Source: Acanthamoeba sp. SK_2022b
Lineage: Eukaryota; Discosea; Longamoebia; Acanthamoebidae
Direction of reading: 5' to 3'
Length of the DNA: 64,000 nucleotides
Assembly: GCA_027943245.1 (NCBI GenBank)
Contig: JANDJZ010000013.1
Span: forward strand, 1-64,000
The position numbers and the translations under genes are program-made. This document shows, piece by piece, positions 33,122 through 44,286 of this stretch; position 1 is the stretch's first letter; every line of letters begins with the position of its first letter. Under the pieces are notes generated by a model. The model searched no databases and had not been told where the DNA came from. It saw only the letters and a list, made by a program, of their open reading frames with translations.

Positions 33122-36034
33122 TCAGGTAGCCTCATCAGCATCCACGAGGGGCGGTAGGGGGGGTACCAACTCGTTGTCTTCGCTCTCCACCCGTCGTCGT
33201 TTTGGTGGCTGGGCGTCAGTAGCTGCTGTTGCTGTTGACTGGCTCGGTGGTGCGTTGGGGCATGGTTGGCTCCTTTTACGAGGGGTCGCACGAGCGTGTG
33301 GATCCAGCAATCTGGTGACGAGCTCCTCTTTGCGCCCACTCACCATGATCCCACGCTCCCGGCATTTATCCTTGAGTTCCTTTACAGTGAGGCACACGAG
33401 TTGTCCCTGCCGTGGATCTTGAGCCGCGGCTTCCCTTGTGGCCGTTTCCTTTGTGGTTTTGGCCTTAGGTTAGGTAGCTGTCCACCCAAGACACGCCAAG
33501 CAAGACAAAGAATGAGTCGTACCACAGAAGGACCACCCTTCACGTGGTCTTGGACTTGTTTGAGCCAGACGTCACGACGACCAGGAGACATAGGCTTGAG
33601 GTTGTGCACGCCCATATAAGCTTTCAAGTGGTACACAAGCACTAACATGAAAGTTAGTAGTGAAGCTCAAGGTGTTATTGTGCATGGAAATGTACATTCT
33701 CCTACTCGGTGGCTACACACACACTGGGCAACCCAGGCTGCTTGTTCTTCAGGGCTTTCTTGATAAAAGACCTTCTTTTGTCTTTGTGCACAGTCTCGGC
33801 GCCTGGCTAGAAAGGAAGCTTAGTGGATACATGTACACATGGAGGGTGGTCTCAAAAGAGTTCAATACCTGTTTCAGCAATAGCTCTGCGTTTGAGTTCT
33901 TGGCGTCTGAGCCGAACTCGTGCTGTGCGGTGGCGGTTGTCTCGTTTTTTACGCGCGGCCAAAATCTTGAGCCACCGTGCGCGCTCAGAGCAGGAGATGT
34001 CAAGGCCAACATGTTGAAAGAGGTCAATCAAGGCTGAGCTCTCTTTGCCTAACACAAACGATAAGATATGAGAATAAAGTAGGACCACCAATGAGCACAT
34101 ACCTTCATTCCATTCCAGGATGCCCATGTCAAACAATGCAGCATACATGATTGTCCAATTTCATTCCTTGTTGACCCTCTTCCTTGCTGTTCCATTGAAG
34201 GACTCAATCTGGATGGTGCTGTGACCATGGATGTACCGTTGGCAGTCATCCAGATAGCCATTGATAAGCTGTTGCAGTTGATCAAGGGCTTCCTTATCTT
34301 GGACAGGATCAGCGCGGACAGTAACCTTTCCAGGTGGGTGTGTACACCCTAACATAGTTAGGAGAGTGTTTGGTTAGTATTTTGGAGTGTTTTGTACAGA
34401 TCGTTTGGGTTTGGTGCTTACCTTGATGGGATACATCGGTAATATGTGGGATGAATGCTTTCATGTGCCCACAAAAAGCTTTTTCTTGTTTGGCATGCTG
34501 TTTCACTCCTGTCATCACACTCACATATTCAGCATGAGCTCAACTTCACATATATGTGGGAAAAACGTACCTAGCAAAAAATGTGCCTTCAAAGGTTGGG
34601 CAAGCTCTGCCACCTTGGGGTGAACTGTTGCCAGAACAGCTATATTCTTAAGCAAGCTTTTGGCATAGTGGTTGGGGTCTCGGTTGATGGCTACTGAACG
34701 GCCAAAGTGTTTGGTCACCAAAGATCCAATTGTAGCATCACCATCAGCTGTTACAGAAGAGAGTGATACGCCACAATCCTGCGGCCAAAAATCTACAATG
34801 AGACGAGGCATAAAAAACAACAAGGAAAGAAGGGGAGCACCTTCAGATGAAGAAGAACCTGTTCAGAGGCATCCCCTTCAGCAGTACTTGATGTTCCCTT
34901 ATAAGTACGCAAAGGGTGTTGAGGAGCTGATGATGCTGTGTCTTTTAGCAAATGTTGACGTGCAACAATTCCCCCTGAACCTGCATCATTTTGACATCAA
35001 TATTGACCACCTTTTTATCTGTGGGGGAAAGTACCAGCATAAACGTCTTGAACAAGGGTAGTGGTTTCGTTGGCGTGCCAGGTACGACTCGAATAGGTTG
35101 TGTCGATGGCCACGTCTTTTGACGTGCGGCAACTTAAAATTTTCATTTGCTGCCAACAAGACAAGTCAGTTGCCGCACAAACTGCAGGCACCAGCTAAGA
35201 AGGTCTGGTTAGTGATGAGCCATTGATACAACAAGAGGCAAACGTACAAGGTCTTTCATCAGCTGGGCGTAGCAAGAGCGGGAAATTGGTGGTGCGCCAC
35301 CAGCAAGCCCCCACACTGATTCGAGGCGCTCATAGCCCAAGCCGTTCAGCCCCCAGGCAAGCACCAGTCGAGTAGGAGCATCACGGCGGTGGTAGTTGGT
35401 CTTTGTCCGAGTAGTTGATTCAAACTGATAGGAGAACGTGCAGTACTCCATTTCACAACACACGCTCACAATAAAACCCCCATTCTCTGTCTTCCACCGC
35501 TCACAAAAGAGGTTGGTAAGATGACATTCTGGACACGCCAGGACCGCCACTAATGAGCACAGTTGATCTGCCTCAAGGAGCGCCCATCGGTAGGGAGCCT
35601 TGTCACGAGTCCCTACCAATTTATGGTCAGTCATCGTCCAAATGAGGGCAAGGTTCTTTTGCACCTGATCGGGTCTGGCGTGACGGTGACAAACTCCGGC
35701 TACGTTGCCGGGTACGCCGGTCCTTTCTTCGATGCTCCTCCTGTTGTCTTTGTTGTTCTTCTGCTTCTTGCCTCTTCTCTTCTTGTCTGAGCTTGGCTAA
35801 CTTCCTCTCTTTCTCCTGGGCCCGCTCCAACTGCCGTCGTTTGTTCCTGCGTTCTTGTTTTTTTTGCTTGAGTTCAATGGGGTCCACGACTTTGAATCGC
35901 CTCAACTTCGCTTCTTCAGCCATCGTCACACAGATCCAGCAGCCTCTCTGTCTTTTGTCCGCAAAGCGTTGGGCGTTTGCCTTGTGCAAGTCCTTCGTGG
36001 AAGAGTTTTTGACTCCGAAAAACGTATTGGACAT
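33122..36034 (-). pseudogene. Mutator-like DDE transposase with C-terminal SAP domain, one in-frame TGA
   Basis: The ATG at 36032-36034 begins a basic coiled-coil N-terminus. Hand-spliced exons are 36034-35665, 35549-35248, 35194-35035, 34980-34841, 34778-34571, 34508-34422, 34348-34103, then 34048 onward to the TGA/TAG region ending at 33122. In order: a Cys-rich domain (ACPECHLTNLF, then EMEYCTF, LAWGLNGLGYERLESVWG) like the N-terminal part of PF20700-type Mutator transposases; first Asp in VAIDTTYSSRTWHANE; second Asp in TADGDAT followed by DPNH, matching the D-x2-H signature of MULE-type enzymes; conserved ESFNG; and a SAP DNA-binding domain near 33390 (TVKELKDKCRERGIMVSGRK). All joins keep frame except for a TGA at 34161-34163, just after ESFNG. 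That codon makes this copy probably defective. Confidence 0.82.
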
Positions 36035-36077
36035 TCTTGCAATATCACGCCGGCCAACACCATTTTAACTGCATAAT

Positions 36078-36137
36078 TCAAATCGTGATGGGTGCCCACG
36101 ACCCTGCGTTTCTCTTTTTTTTGCCCATACCGCGTCC
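36078..36137. repeat. Right terminal inverted repeat of the TTAA element
   Basis: Inverted partner of the left repeat, ending ACCGCGTCC immediately before the flanking TTAA at 36138-36141. Confidence 0.95.
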
Positions 36138-36190
36138 TTAACCTTCTCGTGGTCCTTGATGATGAGGTCAATGCAGCTCTTGGAGGTCAT

Positions 36191-36546
36191 GATGTGCGTG
36201 GGTACGGGGGTTTTGGTGCAAGCGAGTGGTGGTGCGCAGAGAGTGTGTGGTTTGAATGTAGATGGAAGGGGTGGTGGTGAGTTTTATTTGGGACACCAAG
36301 GAGGTGATCTCAAAGCCACCGACATTTGGCAGATCGAAGCGAGGAGAATCCCTCCCCGTCTCGCCTGAGCGCTTCCGGCTTGTCTGCATTGGTACGATCG
36401 CGACCCATGGGAGCACACCGACCTTACCGCCCCTGGAACCCATAAACCACCCACGCATTCCGCGGGTGGGCACCAAACCGCCGTCATTGTCCGTGCTGCC
36501 CCAAAAACTCGTGGCCACAACAAAAATTCTGGCACTGTTTGTTGAC
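36191..36546. other. Intergenic region between hemerythrin start and M20 gene end
   Basis: About 350 bases, presumably the hemerythrin promoter. No reading frame is supported on either strand. Confidence 0.4.
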
Positions 36547-38642
36547 TCAGTTGTCGGCCACGGGCTCAAGACCACACCAATCGGCCATAAACACGGCAAG
36601 GGTCTTCATGACTTCCTTCACGCTCTCCAAGCTCACCGACTCATCGATGCTGCACGCGCGCGCGCGCGCTACGCGTCAGTCACGCGGTGGCTGAGCGAGG
36701 GGGTACAGGGGGAGGCGAAGGAACCCGTGGATGTTGGTGGCCTCGGGTCCGTAGCAGGTTGCTGGGATGCCGTAGTAGAGCTCGAAGAAGCGGACGTCGG
36801 TGGTGCACGTCACGGGGCTATACACCGGCTCCTTCCCGCTCACCGCCTTGTGCGCTTGGCCCAACCTCTGCATCATGTCACGCTATCACATTGACCCCAC
36901 CAACCAAAATAACCGACCAACGACAAAATGAAGGTTGAGACCGCAGTGTGGGAGGGGAAGGAGAGGGAGGGGGGAGGGAGAGGGGTACAGTGGGATCCAT
37001 GAGGCAGCCCTCGGCCTGGAATCCGGTCCAGGTGAGAGTGTAGTGAATATCCTTGGCCTGAGCGGCCGCGGCGACAGCATCTTCGACCTCCTTGCGCGCC
37101 ACCTCGAGCTTCTTGCCTGGGAACAGGCCCACACGAGCCTCGAACTTACACTCTGCTCGCAGCAGGGAAAGCCACTATCAGTCAAGGCCCTTGCCATCTG
37201 AATTGTGCCGACCGGGTCGGGTCTAAACAAACGCAGCGCTGGGCCTCGCGGCCATACCCGTGGGAACGCTCGACGCCCACTCACCGCCGTGGATGACGCC
37301 CTGAGAGTGGAGTGGGCCCGGAATGGTTGGAGAAGAGCTCATCAGACGAGAAGTCGTTGGGAGGAGGGGAGGCGACGAGTCAAGAGGTGGCCGCACGAGG
37401 TTGAAGTTGATGGGATGCTTGTTGGAGTCGTAGGGCTTGGACTGCGGGCATGCCTTGCGCTCCTCGTCGCTGTTCCACTTCTCCTCCACCTTTCTCAGGG
37501 CGTCGTAGAGGTAGTAGGCCGCCTCGATGCCGTTGATGCCCGCGCTGTAATACACGCCACATTTATGATTAAATAAACAATAGCTGCACTTTTTGTGTTC
37601 CACGTCGCGTGGAGAGGGCACCTCGTGTTGAGGACGTGGGCAGGACGACCACGCACAGAGATCTGCAGCCACATCACTCCCAGCTGCGCCGTCAGGATCG
37701 TGCCGGCGAACGGCTCTGGAATGATCGCCGCGTCGGCCTTGTAGCCCCTGTCCTCCTCCCCCAGCAACCACGGCGCAGCGTCAGTTTCTCGGCTCAGTCA
37801 AACAGAGGATCCAAGAGAGGAGAGCGCACCGGGCGCAACAGGCAAGGGCGCCGTTGCCGGTAATTTCCTCTTCAACGACAGCCTGCATGATCACCTCCGC
37901 AGCTGGCACGAAACCCAGCGAGCGCAGGGCCTACACACGTACCCCCGGCCAGCAACGCCCCCCCCCCCCAATGCCCACCCAGAGTCTCTCCCGTCAGACA
38001 CTGCGGCCAAGGCAAAGCAAAAGCAAAGAGGAAAGGGCAGGGCATACGCAGAAGGCCATGTAGTAGGCAATGATGCCGGCCTTCATGTCGCCGGAACCCC
38101 GACCGTACAGACGGCCGTCCTCCACGCGCACCTTGAACGGACCGCCCGTCCACATGTCGGCCGGCCCCGTCGGCACCACGTCCAGGTGTCCGTTAAGGAT
38201 CAGGCTCTTCCCTGTGGAGTACGCGTACACCATTTTGTGATAATGATTATTATTATTATTATTATTACTGTTTAAATTATTTTTTTTTAACCAATGAAAA
38301 TAGAGCCAACTTGGCGATTTTTAATTGAATTAATAAATGCAGGGGTGGTGCACCTTGGGGCGGGAGGCGGGGGCAGTGGACGCCGACGACGCACTCCTTG
38401 CCCTCGTAGGACCAGTCGACAGGCGAGAAGCCGGGGAGTGTCCGCAGGTCGTCGAGCACCACCGGGAAGCGGTCGGTGACCAGGCCGGCCTCCTTGAAGC
38501 GCGCCTCCATGAAGGCAACCGCGGCGGTCTCGCGGTTGAGGGTGCTGTCAATGGCCACCAGCTCGGAGAGCATCGCCACCGCCTCATCGAACACCTTCTC
38601 CACGGCTCCTACAATTTCCTCCTTGCTCGGCCTCGTCGCCAT
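36547..38642 (-). CDS. M20-family metallopeptidase (ArgE/DapE/ACY1-like amidohydrolase)
   Basis: Multi-exon gene from the ATG at 38640-38642 to the TGA at 36547-36549. Order of motifs: SELVAIDSTLNRE; LNGHLDVVPTG with the first metal His and the Asp that positions it; LYGRGSGDMKAG with the bridging Asp; VVEEEITGNGA with the catalytic Glu pair; a lid domain (LGVMWLQISVRGRPAH); then TCTTDVRFFELYYGIPATC and a His in IHGF before SIDESVSLESVKEVM at the end. These are the canonical di-zinc M20 motifs. Acetylornithine deacetylase or a related N-acyl-amino-acid deacylase is the likely activity; substrate cannot be read from sequence. A distinct paralogue lies at 55.6-57.6 kb. Confidence 0.85.
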
Positions 38643-39043
38643 CTCTGCTTCGAGCTTCTCCGCGTGTTGGATAAAAGAAGAGAAACAAAATTGTCTTTTT
38701 TTTTTTCGTTATTATTCCAAACCACGCAAGCCGTGGCAAACGCAAGTTTTTGGCAGCAAGCTGATTGGGTCTGTATGAATTCTAGCCAGTAGCAAATCAT
38801 ACACCAAAGTGCGCAAAGTGTGGTTTAGGAATAACACATAACCCCCAAAAAAACTTGGAGAGGTGTTTCTTCTTGGCCGTCCGTGTTTTTAGTTTGCAAC
38901 ATGTCGTCCAGCAGGGCGAAGGAGGCGGAGGTCCTCTGCAACCGAGGAGAGGAAAGTGACAAAATTGGGATCCTGCTGGGGTTTTTTGGTGAGTCGTGGG
39001 CTGGCCAAGGGTCTTCTTTTCCTCCGGTAACGCGTTGTTGTGC
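38643..39043. other. Intergenic region; no gene seen
   Basis: About 400 bases between the M20 start and the end of the ankyrin-UVRAG gene, both minus strand. It contains a T10-11 tract near 38697. No supported coding sequence is present; a short plus-strand frame at 38900-39116 lacks conservation cues. Confidence 0.4.
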
Positions 39044-42000
39044 TCAGCCGTTGGAAATGGATCGCCGTCTTGGTCGCGTGAGAGGCGTGTGGCTGTGCGC
39101 GGTGGCATTCGGCTGAGTGCTGTTGTTTACCGACACCTTACGCGGGCGCCCGAGTGACGCGCTCGGTGTCCCTGGCGCTGCCGATCTGTGGCAAATGTTA
39201 GTAACGAAGACCAGACACGCGGTGCGGCGGCAGCAGGGACTGAGACAAGGGAAGGGTAGGTGTGCATATGCGTACCGTAGAGATGGGGAAGGCTTGCGAG
39301 GAGACCCAGTAGACACGGTTGGCGGTGGGCCGTTGAAGGTGCTTCGTGGGTTGGCCTTGCCGCGCGAGAGCAAGTTTTGCAGGTTGGGCAGCGTCGCTCG
39401 CAGCGTCAGCACGTCCCAGCCTTGCGAGTTGAGAAGCTGTGAAAGGTGGGGGATTGGGGGGGAGGCTGCGGTGAGCATAGGGCAGAAAAAGAGTGAATAC
39501 GGCTGGGGGTGATTGCTGGGGGGGGGCCAACCTGTTCCAGGTTCTTGTTGAGCAGGAAAACGCCGATGTCAAAGCTCTTTTTGTCGACGCCGCGAGAGTA
39601 GAGGGGGTACTTACTGTTGCGCGCATTGGGGGGGGGGTTGAAGGTTAGACGAGGGCCGCGCGCGGAAGCAAGGCTCTTAGGAGTAACTGGGGAGGATTGT
39701 ATACGTGAAGATTCCGTTGGAGATCTCGTCCCATATGGCAGATCGTGAGCACATGGGGAGAATGGGATAGCGCAGGGGTACCTGCACAGAGACAACAGCC
39801 CACTCGTTGGATGAACGGCCCATGGGGAGAGGGGAGGAGTGGGTGGAAGGGCATCGTACATCAAGATACTTGGACGCGATGAAGAGGACGTGACAGACCG
39901 ACCCAAGCGCCGTGGCGATCTCCTCTTCTTCGTATCCGAAGAACGAGTCCGCGTTGGGCAACTTGGCGTTGTTCACACTCAAGCAGCGCTCACCGGCCGC
40001 GCCTGAGGAGCGAACGCTTAGTCACGCGGTCTCTCTACTCCCAATTGCCGCACGCAAAGAGAGAGAGAGAGAGAGAGGTTGACTTACTTGATACGGGTTG
40101 GATGGGGTAGATCTCCACGATCTCTGTCATGAGGCGCCATCTACGCTTCTCGAGCGCGGCTCGGAGGGCAGACAGCAGTTGCCTTCAAGAAATAAATGAA
40201 GAAAATGTTAAGCAAGCAACTTGAGCCGTACGGGTGACACTCAAGAGGATATTTTTATATATATATATATATATATAATAAAAAAACTGCGGGAGATACG
40301 GGAGGGGAGAGTCCAGGTGTACCTGTCCACGTCAAGGATGTTGAGCTCCTCGTTGAGCTTCTGTTTGCATGCTAGGAAAGCGATCTGCGCCTTGGACAGA
40401 GTCCGTGCCCGAGGGATGAGCAGCTTCCGCGACTCGCACACGTCTTCGATTTCTCTCTGCTGCTTCTGTTGTCGCGCTTCGACCTCTTTCCGCATGTGGT
40501 TCACGTGAATCCGCAAAATGTCCCTCTTCTGTGCCTGTGCACAGGTAAGGAGGACACATTCGTGCGCACGAGTGGTCAACACTCCGAGGTGACCGCAAGA
40601 GGCCACAGGACACGCGTATCGCGTACAAGTTCCAAGTATTTCGTGTGTTGCGTTCGCCGTTGCTCTATCACCTTGGCATGGCTGGCGGCCTGCTGGATCT
40701 GGAATTCGAGCTCTCGCTTGATTCGCAGCAACCTTCAAGGGATGAGTGAGACCGGTGAGGGTCTGGGCCAACCAACAGAGTTCACCAAACCCGAGGGCCA
40801 TCGCCCGCAACGGGAAAGGAGGAGAGGCAGGAGTACTGCATGAATTCGTTGTGGGCAGCCGTTCGTCCCGCTTTCCGGTTGTCGGGTGAGGGTTGTACAT
40901 CGAGCAGTGCCAGTTGATTGGCCGTTCGCTGCGAAGAAGAAGAAGAAGAAGACGACGACGACGACGACGACGAATTAATCTAGTCAATGAACCATTGCGG
41001 CATGCATGCGTGGCGCGTACCATCACGGCGACAGTTTCTTCGCGTAGGTATAAGCCATCGCCCATCTCAAACACCAATGAATTAGTTGGGAACAGGCCCA
41101 GCTCTTCCACCTGACGAAGGGTAGCGGCTGCGTTAGCGCTGACACCCACGGGAGGTGCTGCATTGCGTGCACGCGTGGTTAAGTACGTTTGTGCCGACAT
41201 AGCCGAGTCGGTTGAGGTCCATGATGGACTGGAAGATGAGCTTGTGCTTGTCCTTGACTCTACAGTTCCACACCCGCACCACAAAAATTACACACTCCCC
41301 CGGTGACGACTCCATCTCCTGGAACTCAGACGTGTTCAGTCCTCGCCACATGGGGTTCTGCAGCGGCGGGGAACATCACGCGTGTGAGTGATAGGTGCGG
41401 GAGTTGCCTCTGGCCAGAGGCTATGCGCGACCAAGAGGGGGGCGGGGTACCAGCGAGTCCGACACGACCTCAGACGTGTAAAACGGTTTGCTGTCCTCTG
41501 GAAGGAGACATGGCAGTGCAGCAATGGTCAGGTCAGCTGTTCTGAACTTGAAATTGCAGAAGAGAGAGAGAGAGAGAGAGAGGAGAGCCACACCTTTCTC
41601 GTGGAGAGTCAAATATACATCCATGAGGCCGTTAGGTTCCGCTTCACTGAGACTTCGTCCATAAATGAAGTTGATATGGCGTAGGCGTCGCTGTGAGTGG
41701 GGGGGCACACAGTTGTCAGCGTAAAAACTATAATCAAACCGGATTGGGGGGGAAGCGTGTAGCCAGATACCTGACGCGGCAAAATGCCTCGTGGTCCGAT
41801 GAGCAGCGATTTGTTGGAGGGAATGAATGGCGGGTCTTCTGGCAAGAGCGACTTCTTCTTGGACGGCTTCTCTAAATGACCTGGTCGACGACAGCATCAC
41901 GCCGCGAACGATGAGCTGACCATTCGCTTCATGTTAAAGAGAGAGAGAGAGAGAGAGAGATGGCTGTGGTGTGTACTGTCGATAATGGCCACCAAATGGG

Positions 42001-43056
42001 TGTGGCCTGCAGCAATGGCAGCGTCCTTACACGTGCCATAGTCACCGCGGATATTTGGATCGGCGCCAGCCGCCAGCAGGGCGGTGACGATATCCTCTCG
42101 GCCAACGCGGGCTGCGAAGTGTAAGCTCGTCTCTCCAGCCCTGCACATTAGCGATATTATTACAGCCGCGCGGATGGAGAGGATCAGAGAGGGTTGCGGA
42201 AGGCCAGTGTCCAGTGCGCTTGAAAATGAGATGATGCACACTTGGTGGTGATGTTGACTTCAGCGTGGTGCTCGAGGAGGAAGTCGACACTCTGCTTCTT
42301 GCCACGGAAGCTGGCCTGGATGAGGGGTGACTCGCCGTGCTTGTTTTGCGAGTCAATGTCAGCTCCCTTGTTGAGCAGCAGCGTCAGGACCTCGGTGAAC
42401 AGCTCGACCTCGTCCGTCGAGTGCCGCACAAGGTAGTGCAGCGCCGACGTGCCTGCGTCTGTGAGGGCCATCGCGTCGGCACCAGCCTGCAGCAATATCT
42501 TGCAGGCCTCGTAATCGCCAGCATTAGCGGCACTGCAGCCGAGATTGGTTGGGCGACGCGGAAAAAGAGGTAACAACACCATGGTGGGGGTCAGAAGTCG
42601 CCTTGAAATCAATTGGGAAATAAATAAAAAGGAGGCCTGTTGCTATTGATTAATAGAATGATGGTGTCAATCAATTAATCGCGAAGGATTGTTTTTATAA
42701 TATTATTATTATTACTATTATTATTATTACTACTATTATTTAGCTGTTGTTTTTTGTGTACGAAACGAAATTGAGCTGTACCTGTGGAGGGGCGTCCAGC
42801 AGCTCTTGTCGGCGATGGAGGGATCAGCCCCATGCTGGAGGAGAAGCTCTACGAGCTCCTTGCTGCCTCCGCTGGCGGCAATGTGAAGGGGCGTATATCC
42901 GAAATTGTCGAAGGAATTGATGTGTGTCCTCGTCGCCTCCTTTGAAAGCAGCTCGGCCACGACGCTGCGTCTGTTGGCTCTCACCGCCTCATGAAGAAAG
43001 TTCGCGGAAGGGGGAGGCGCCTGGGTCGTCTCCTTGTCCCTCGTCTTTCTCAACAT
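39044..43056 (-). CDS. UVRAG: Ankyrin-repeat and UVRAG/VPS38 fusion protein
   Basis: UVRAG is the VPS38 subunit of PI3-kinase complex II, acting in autophagosome maturation and endosomal traffic. From the ATG at 43054-43056 the first exons encode ankyrin repeats: FGYTPLHIAASGGSKELVEL, ALHYLV, GESPLIQAS and AGETSLHFAARVGREDIV. The last ankyrin exon ends HLVAIID in phase 1 at about 41969. A downstream acceptor near 41885 joins it to HLEKPSKKKSLLPEDPPF in the right phase. UVRAG blocks follow: RRLRHINFIYGRS; a C2 domain (KPFYTSEVVSDSL/NPMWRG, ECVIFVVRVW); a coiled coil near 40350-40540; and the C-terminal domain (PLRYPI, GSRSAIWDEI-like, KYPLYSRG, DIGVFLLNKNLEQ, TLRATLPNLQNLL). The stop is at 39044-39046 after a basic tail. 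The fusion rests on one splice join; the UVRAG half alone is certain. Confidence 0.78.
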
Positions 43057-43422
43057 CACGTGATCCTTTGGCCACCTCTGAGGGAAACTTAGCCCTGCGC
43101 GTGCTTTGTTTCAGCTGTGCCCCACCGGCGAAGCGCTTTTTCGCCTTTCGCCTCACGGCATCCCACCGCAGCGAAACGGGCGAATCTCCTACTTTCGCTC
43201 CCACACCCACCCACCCACACACACACACACACTGACGCGCCACCCCCCTTTGGGGAGTGAAACGAGTAGTAGGTGACGACCACCACAGGGACAAACTTTT
43301 TCACACCACAGTGCACGGTGCATGGCACCGCCGGCGGCCGCCCCAGAGAATGCATGCACCAGAGAGAGAGAGCGAGCAATGGTGACCAGAAGCTACGGAC
43401 GTGAGGCCACGTCGCACTTCAT
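43057..43422. other. Short region between ankyrin-UVRAG start and the thioredoxin-fold gene
   Basis: Mostly the promoter side of the ankyrin-UVRAG gene. A minus-strand frame at about 43085-43210 looks coding-like (SPVSLRWDAVRRKAKKRF) and could be an upstream exon of that gene. I could not connect it. A short CA run lies at about 43213-43232. Confidence 0.35.
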
Positions 43423-43804
43423 TCACAGCAAACGCTCCTTGAGGGCGGCGCAGGATGCAGCGCCACACACAAAGTTGCCAGTCTTGGAGTTGACGAAGAA
43501 CGGTACTCCCCTGCACTTGCCCTGCGCCGCCTCTTGGTACCGCTGGTAGTTGGCCCTGTTCGACCAAACCTCCAGTCGCTGCATGTTGCGTCCCTCCGGT
43601 ATGGCCCTGCACCACACACGCACAACGTACGGGTGTTGTCAGTTAGCGGTTGTTTTCAGCTGCTTGTTTGGGGGGGGCGCACTGTTGGAGGCACTCAACT
43701 TCAGGCAGAACGCGCTGAGTGTAGGGGCACGACTCGCCGTAGAAAAAGAGGAGGTCCTCTGCGACTGAACTGCCCATGTGAGTGGGCAACTCTCTTTCCG
43801 CCAT
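43423..43804 (-). CDS. Small thioredoxin/glutaredoxin-fold protein
   Basis: Two exons (43804-43683 and 43606-43423) join in frame to give about 100 residues. The N-terminal half has FFYGESCPYTQRVLPEVE, with a CPYT active-site motif after the first strand, typical of glutaredoxin-like proteins. The second half has GVPFFVNSKTGNFVCGAASC, with the cis-Pro preceded by Val. The CPYT pair suggests disulfide or glutathione redox activity. No targeting signal is evident, so it is probably cytosolic. Confidence 0.75.
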
Positions 43805-44286
43805 GTTGTGGAGAAGTCTCTGCGGCAAATTAAAAGAAAAAAATCGAGTTATTTTTTAATATTTTATTTGCCCGGCGTGTGCCTTGTGACCAAGCAACAC
43901 AACATGTTTGTGAGAATAATGATGAAAAATAAATAAAACACTGGCCGGCAGAGCATGCAGCATGGTAATCTGTAATGGAAAGGAGAGAGGAGAAGGGGAT
44001 GTGCAATTAGGGAACAAATGAGCATGCTTGTCACCCCTGTAGTAGAGGGCCCAACCTGGGTGCACACAGCTGTGATGGGATGTGTACAGTCAACAACACC
44101 AACAACACCCTCTAAAGGAGCTGCTTAGTCACCAGTGTGTTGGAAGGGAGATCGAGGCACAAGAACAACATCGCCAGCCATCCTGTTCTGTTGGTGTTTT
44201 TGCATGACGGACCAGAGGAAGGCGGAGTCGTTTTTTTTTTTTTTCTTGGAGCAGGCAGCTATCTGCTGCTCTCCAGTTCAGCAAGA
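43805..44286. other. Intergenic region; no gene seen
   Basis: About 480 bases between the thioredoxin-fold gene start and the TTC38 gene end. AT-rich near 43850-43950, with a T12 tract near 44230. No supported coding sequence. Confidence 0.4.

Larger units (their letters stand above)
32972..36137 (-). mobile_element. 3,166-bp DNA transposon with 60-bp inverted repeats and a TTAA target duplication
   Basis: The left end (from 32972) and the reverse complement of the right end (to 36137) both start GGACGCGGTATGGGC and match at 59 of 60 positions. Similarity weakens but continues for about ten more bases. TTAA flanks both sides (32968-32971 and 36138-36141), and the host hemerythrin frame is restored if one TTAA is removed, which fixes the element ends precisely. 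Inside, on the minus strand, is a Mutator-like DDE transposase gene. Other than the transposase no gene is seen. Near-identical inverted repeats and an unscarred host exon indicate a recent insertion. Confidence 0.93.
32343..36190 (-). pseudogene. Hemerythrin HHE-domain protein gene, interrupted by a transposon in its first exon
   Basis: The first exon starts at the ATG at 36188-36190 (MTSKSCIDLIIKDHEKVK) and is cut after GTTAA by the element at 32972-36137. The exon resumes at 32971 and ends at a donor at 32956. The second exon is 32841-32343. Reading across with one TTAA copy gives KDHEKVKGLYSQYM in perfect frame and a 187-residue protein. Metal-ligand motifs of the HHE fold are visible: DHEK, HSSLEE, HFKVE and HIQHEE. 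Such proteins bind a di-iron centre and act in oxygen, NO or iron sensing. With the insert in place translation from the ATG runs into the inverted repeat and stops after about 40 codons, so this allele should be null. Confidence 0.88.
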
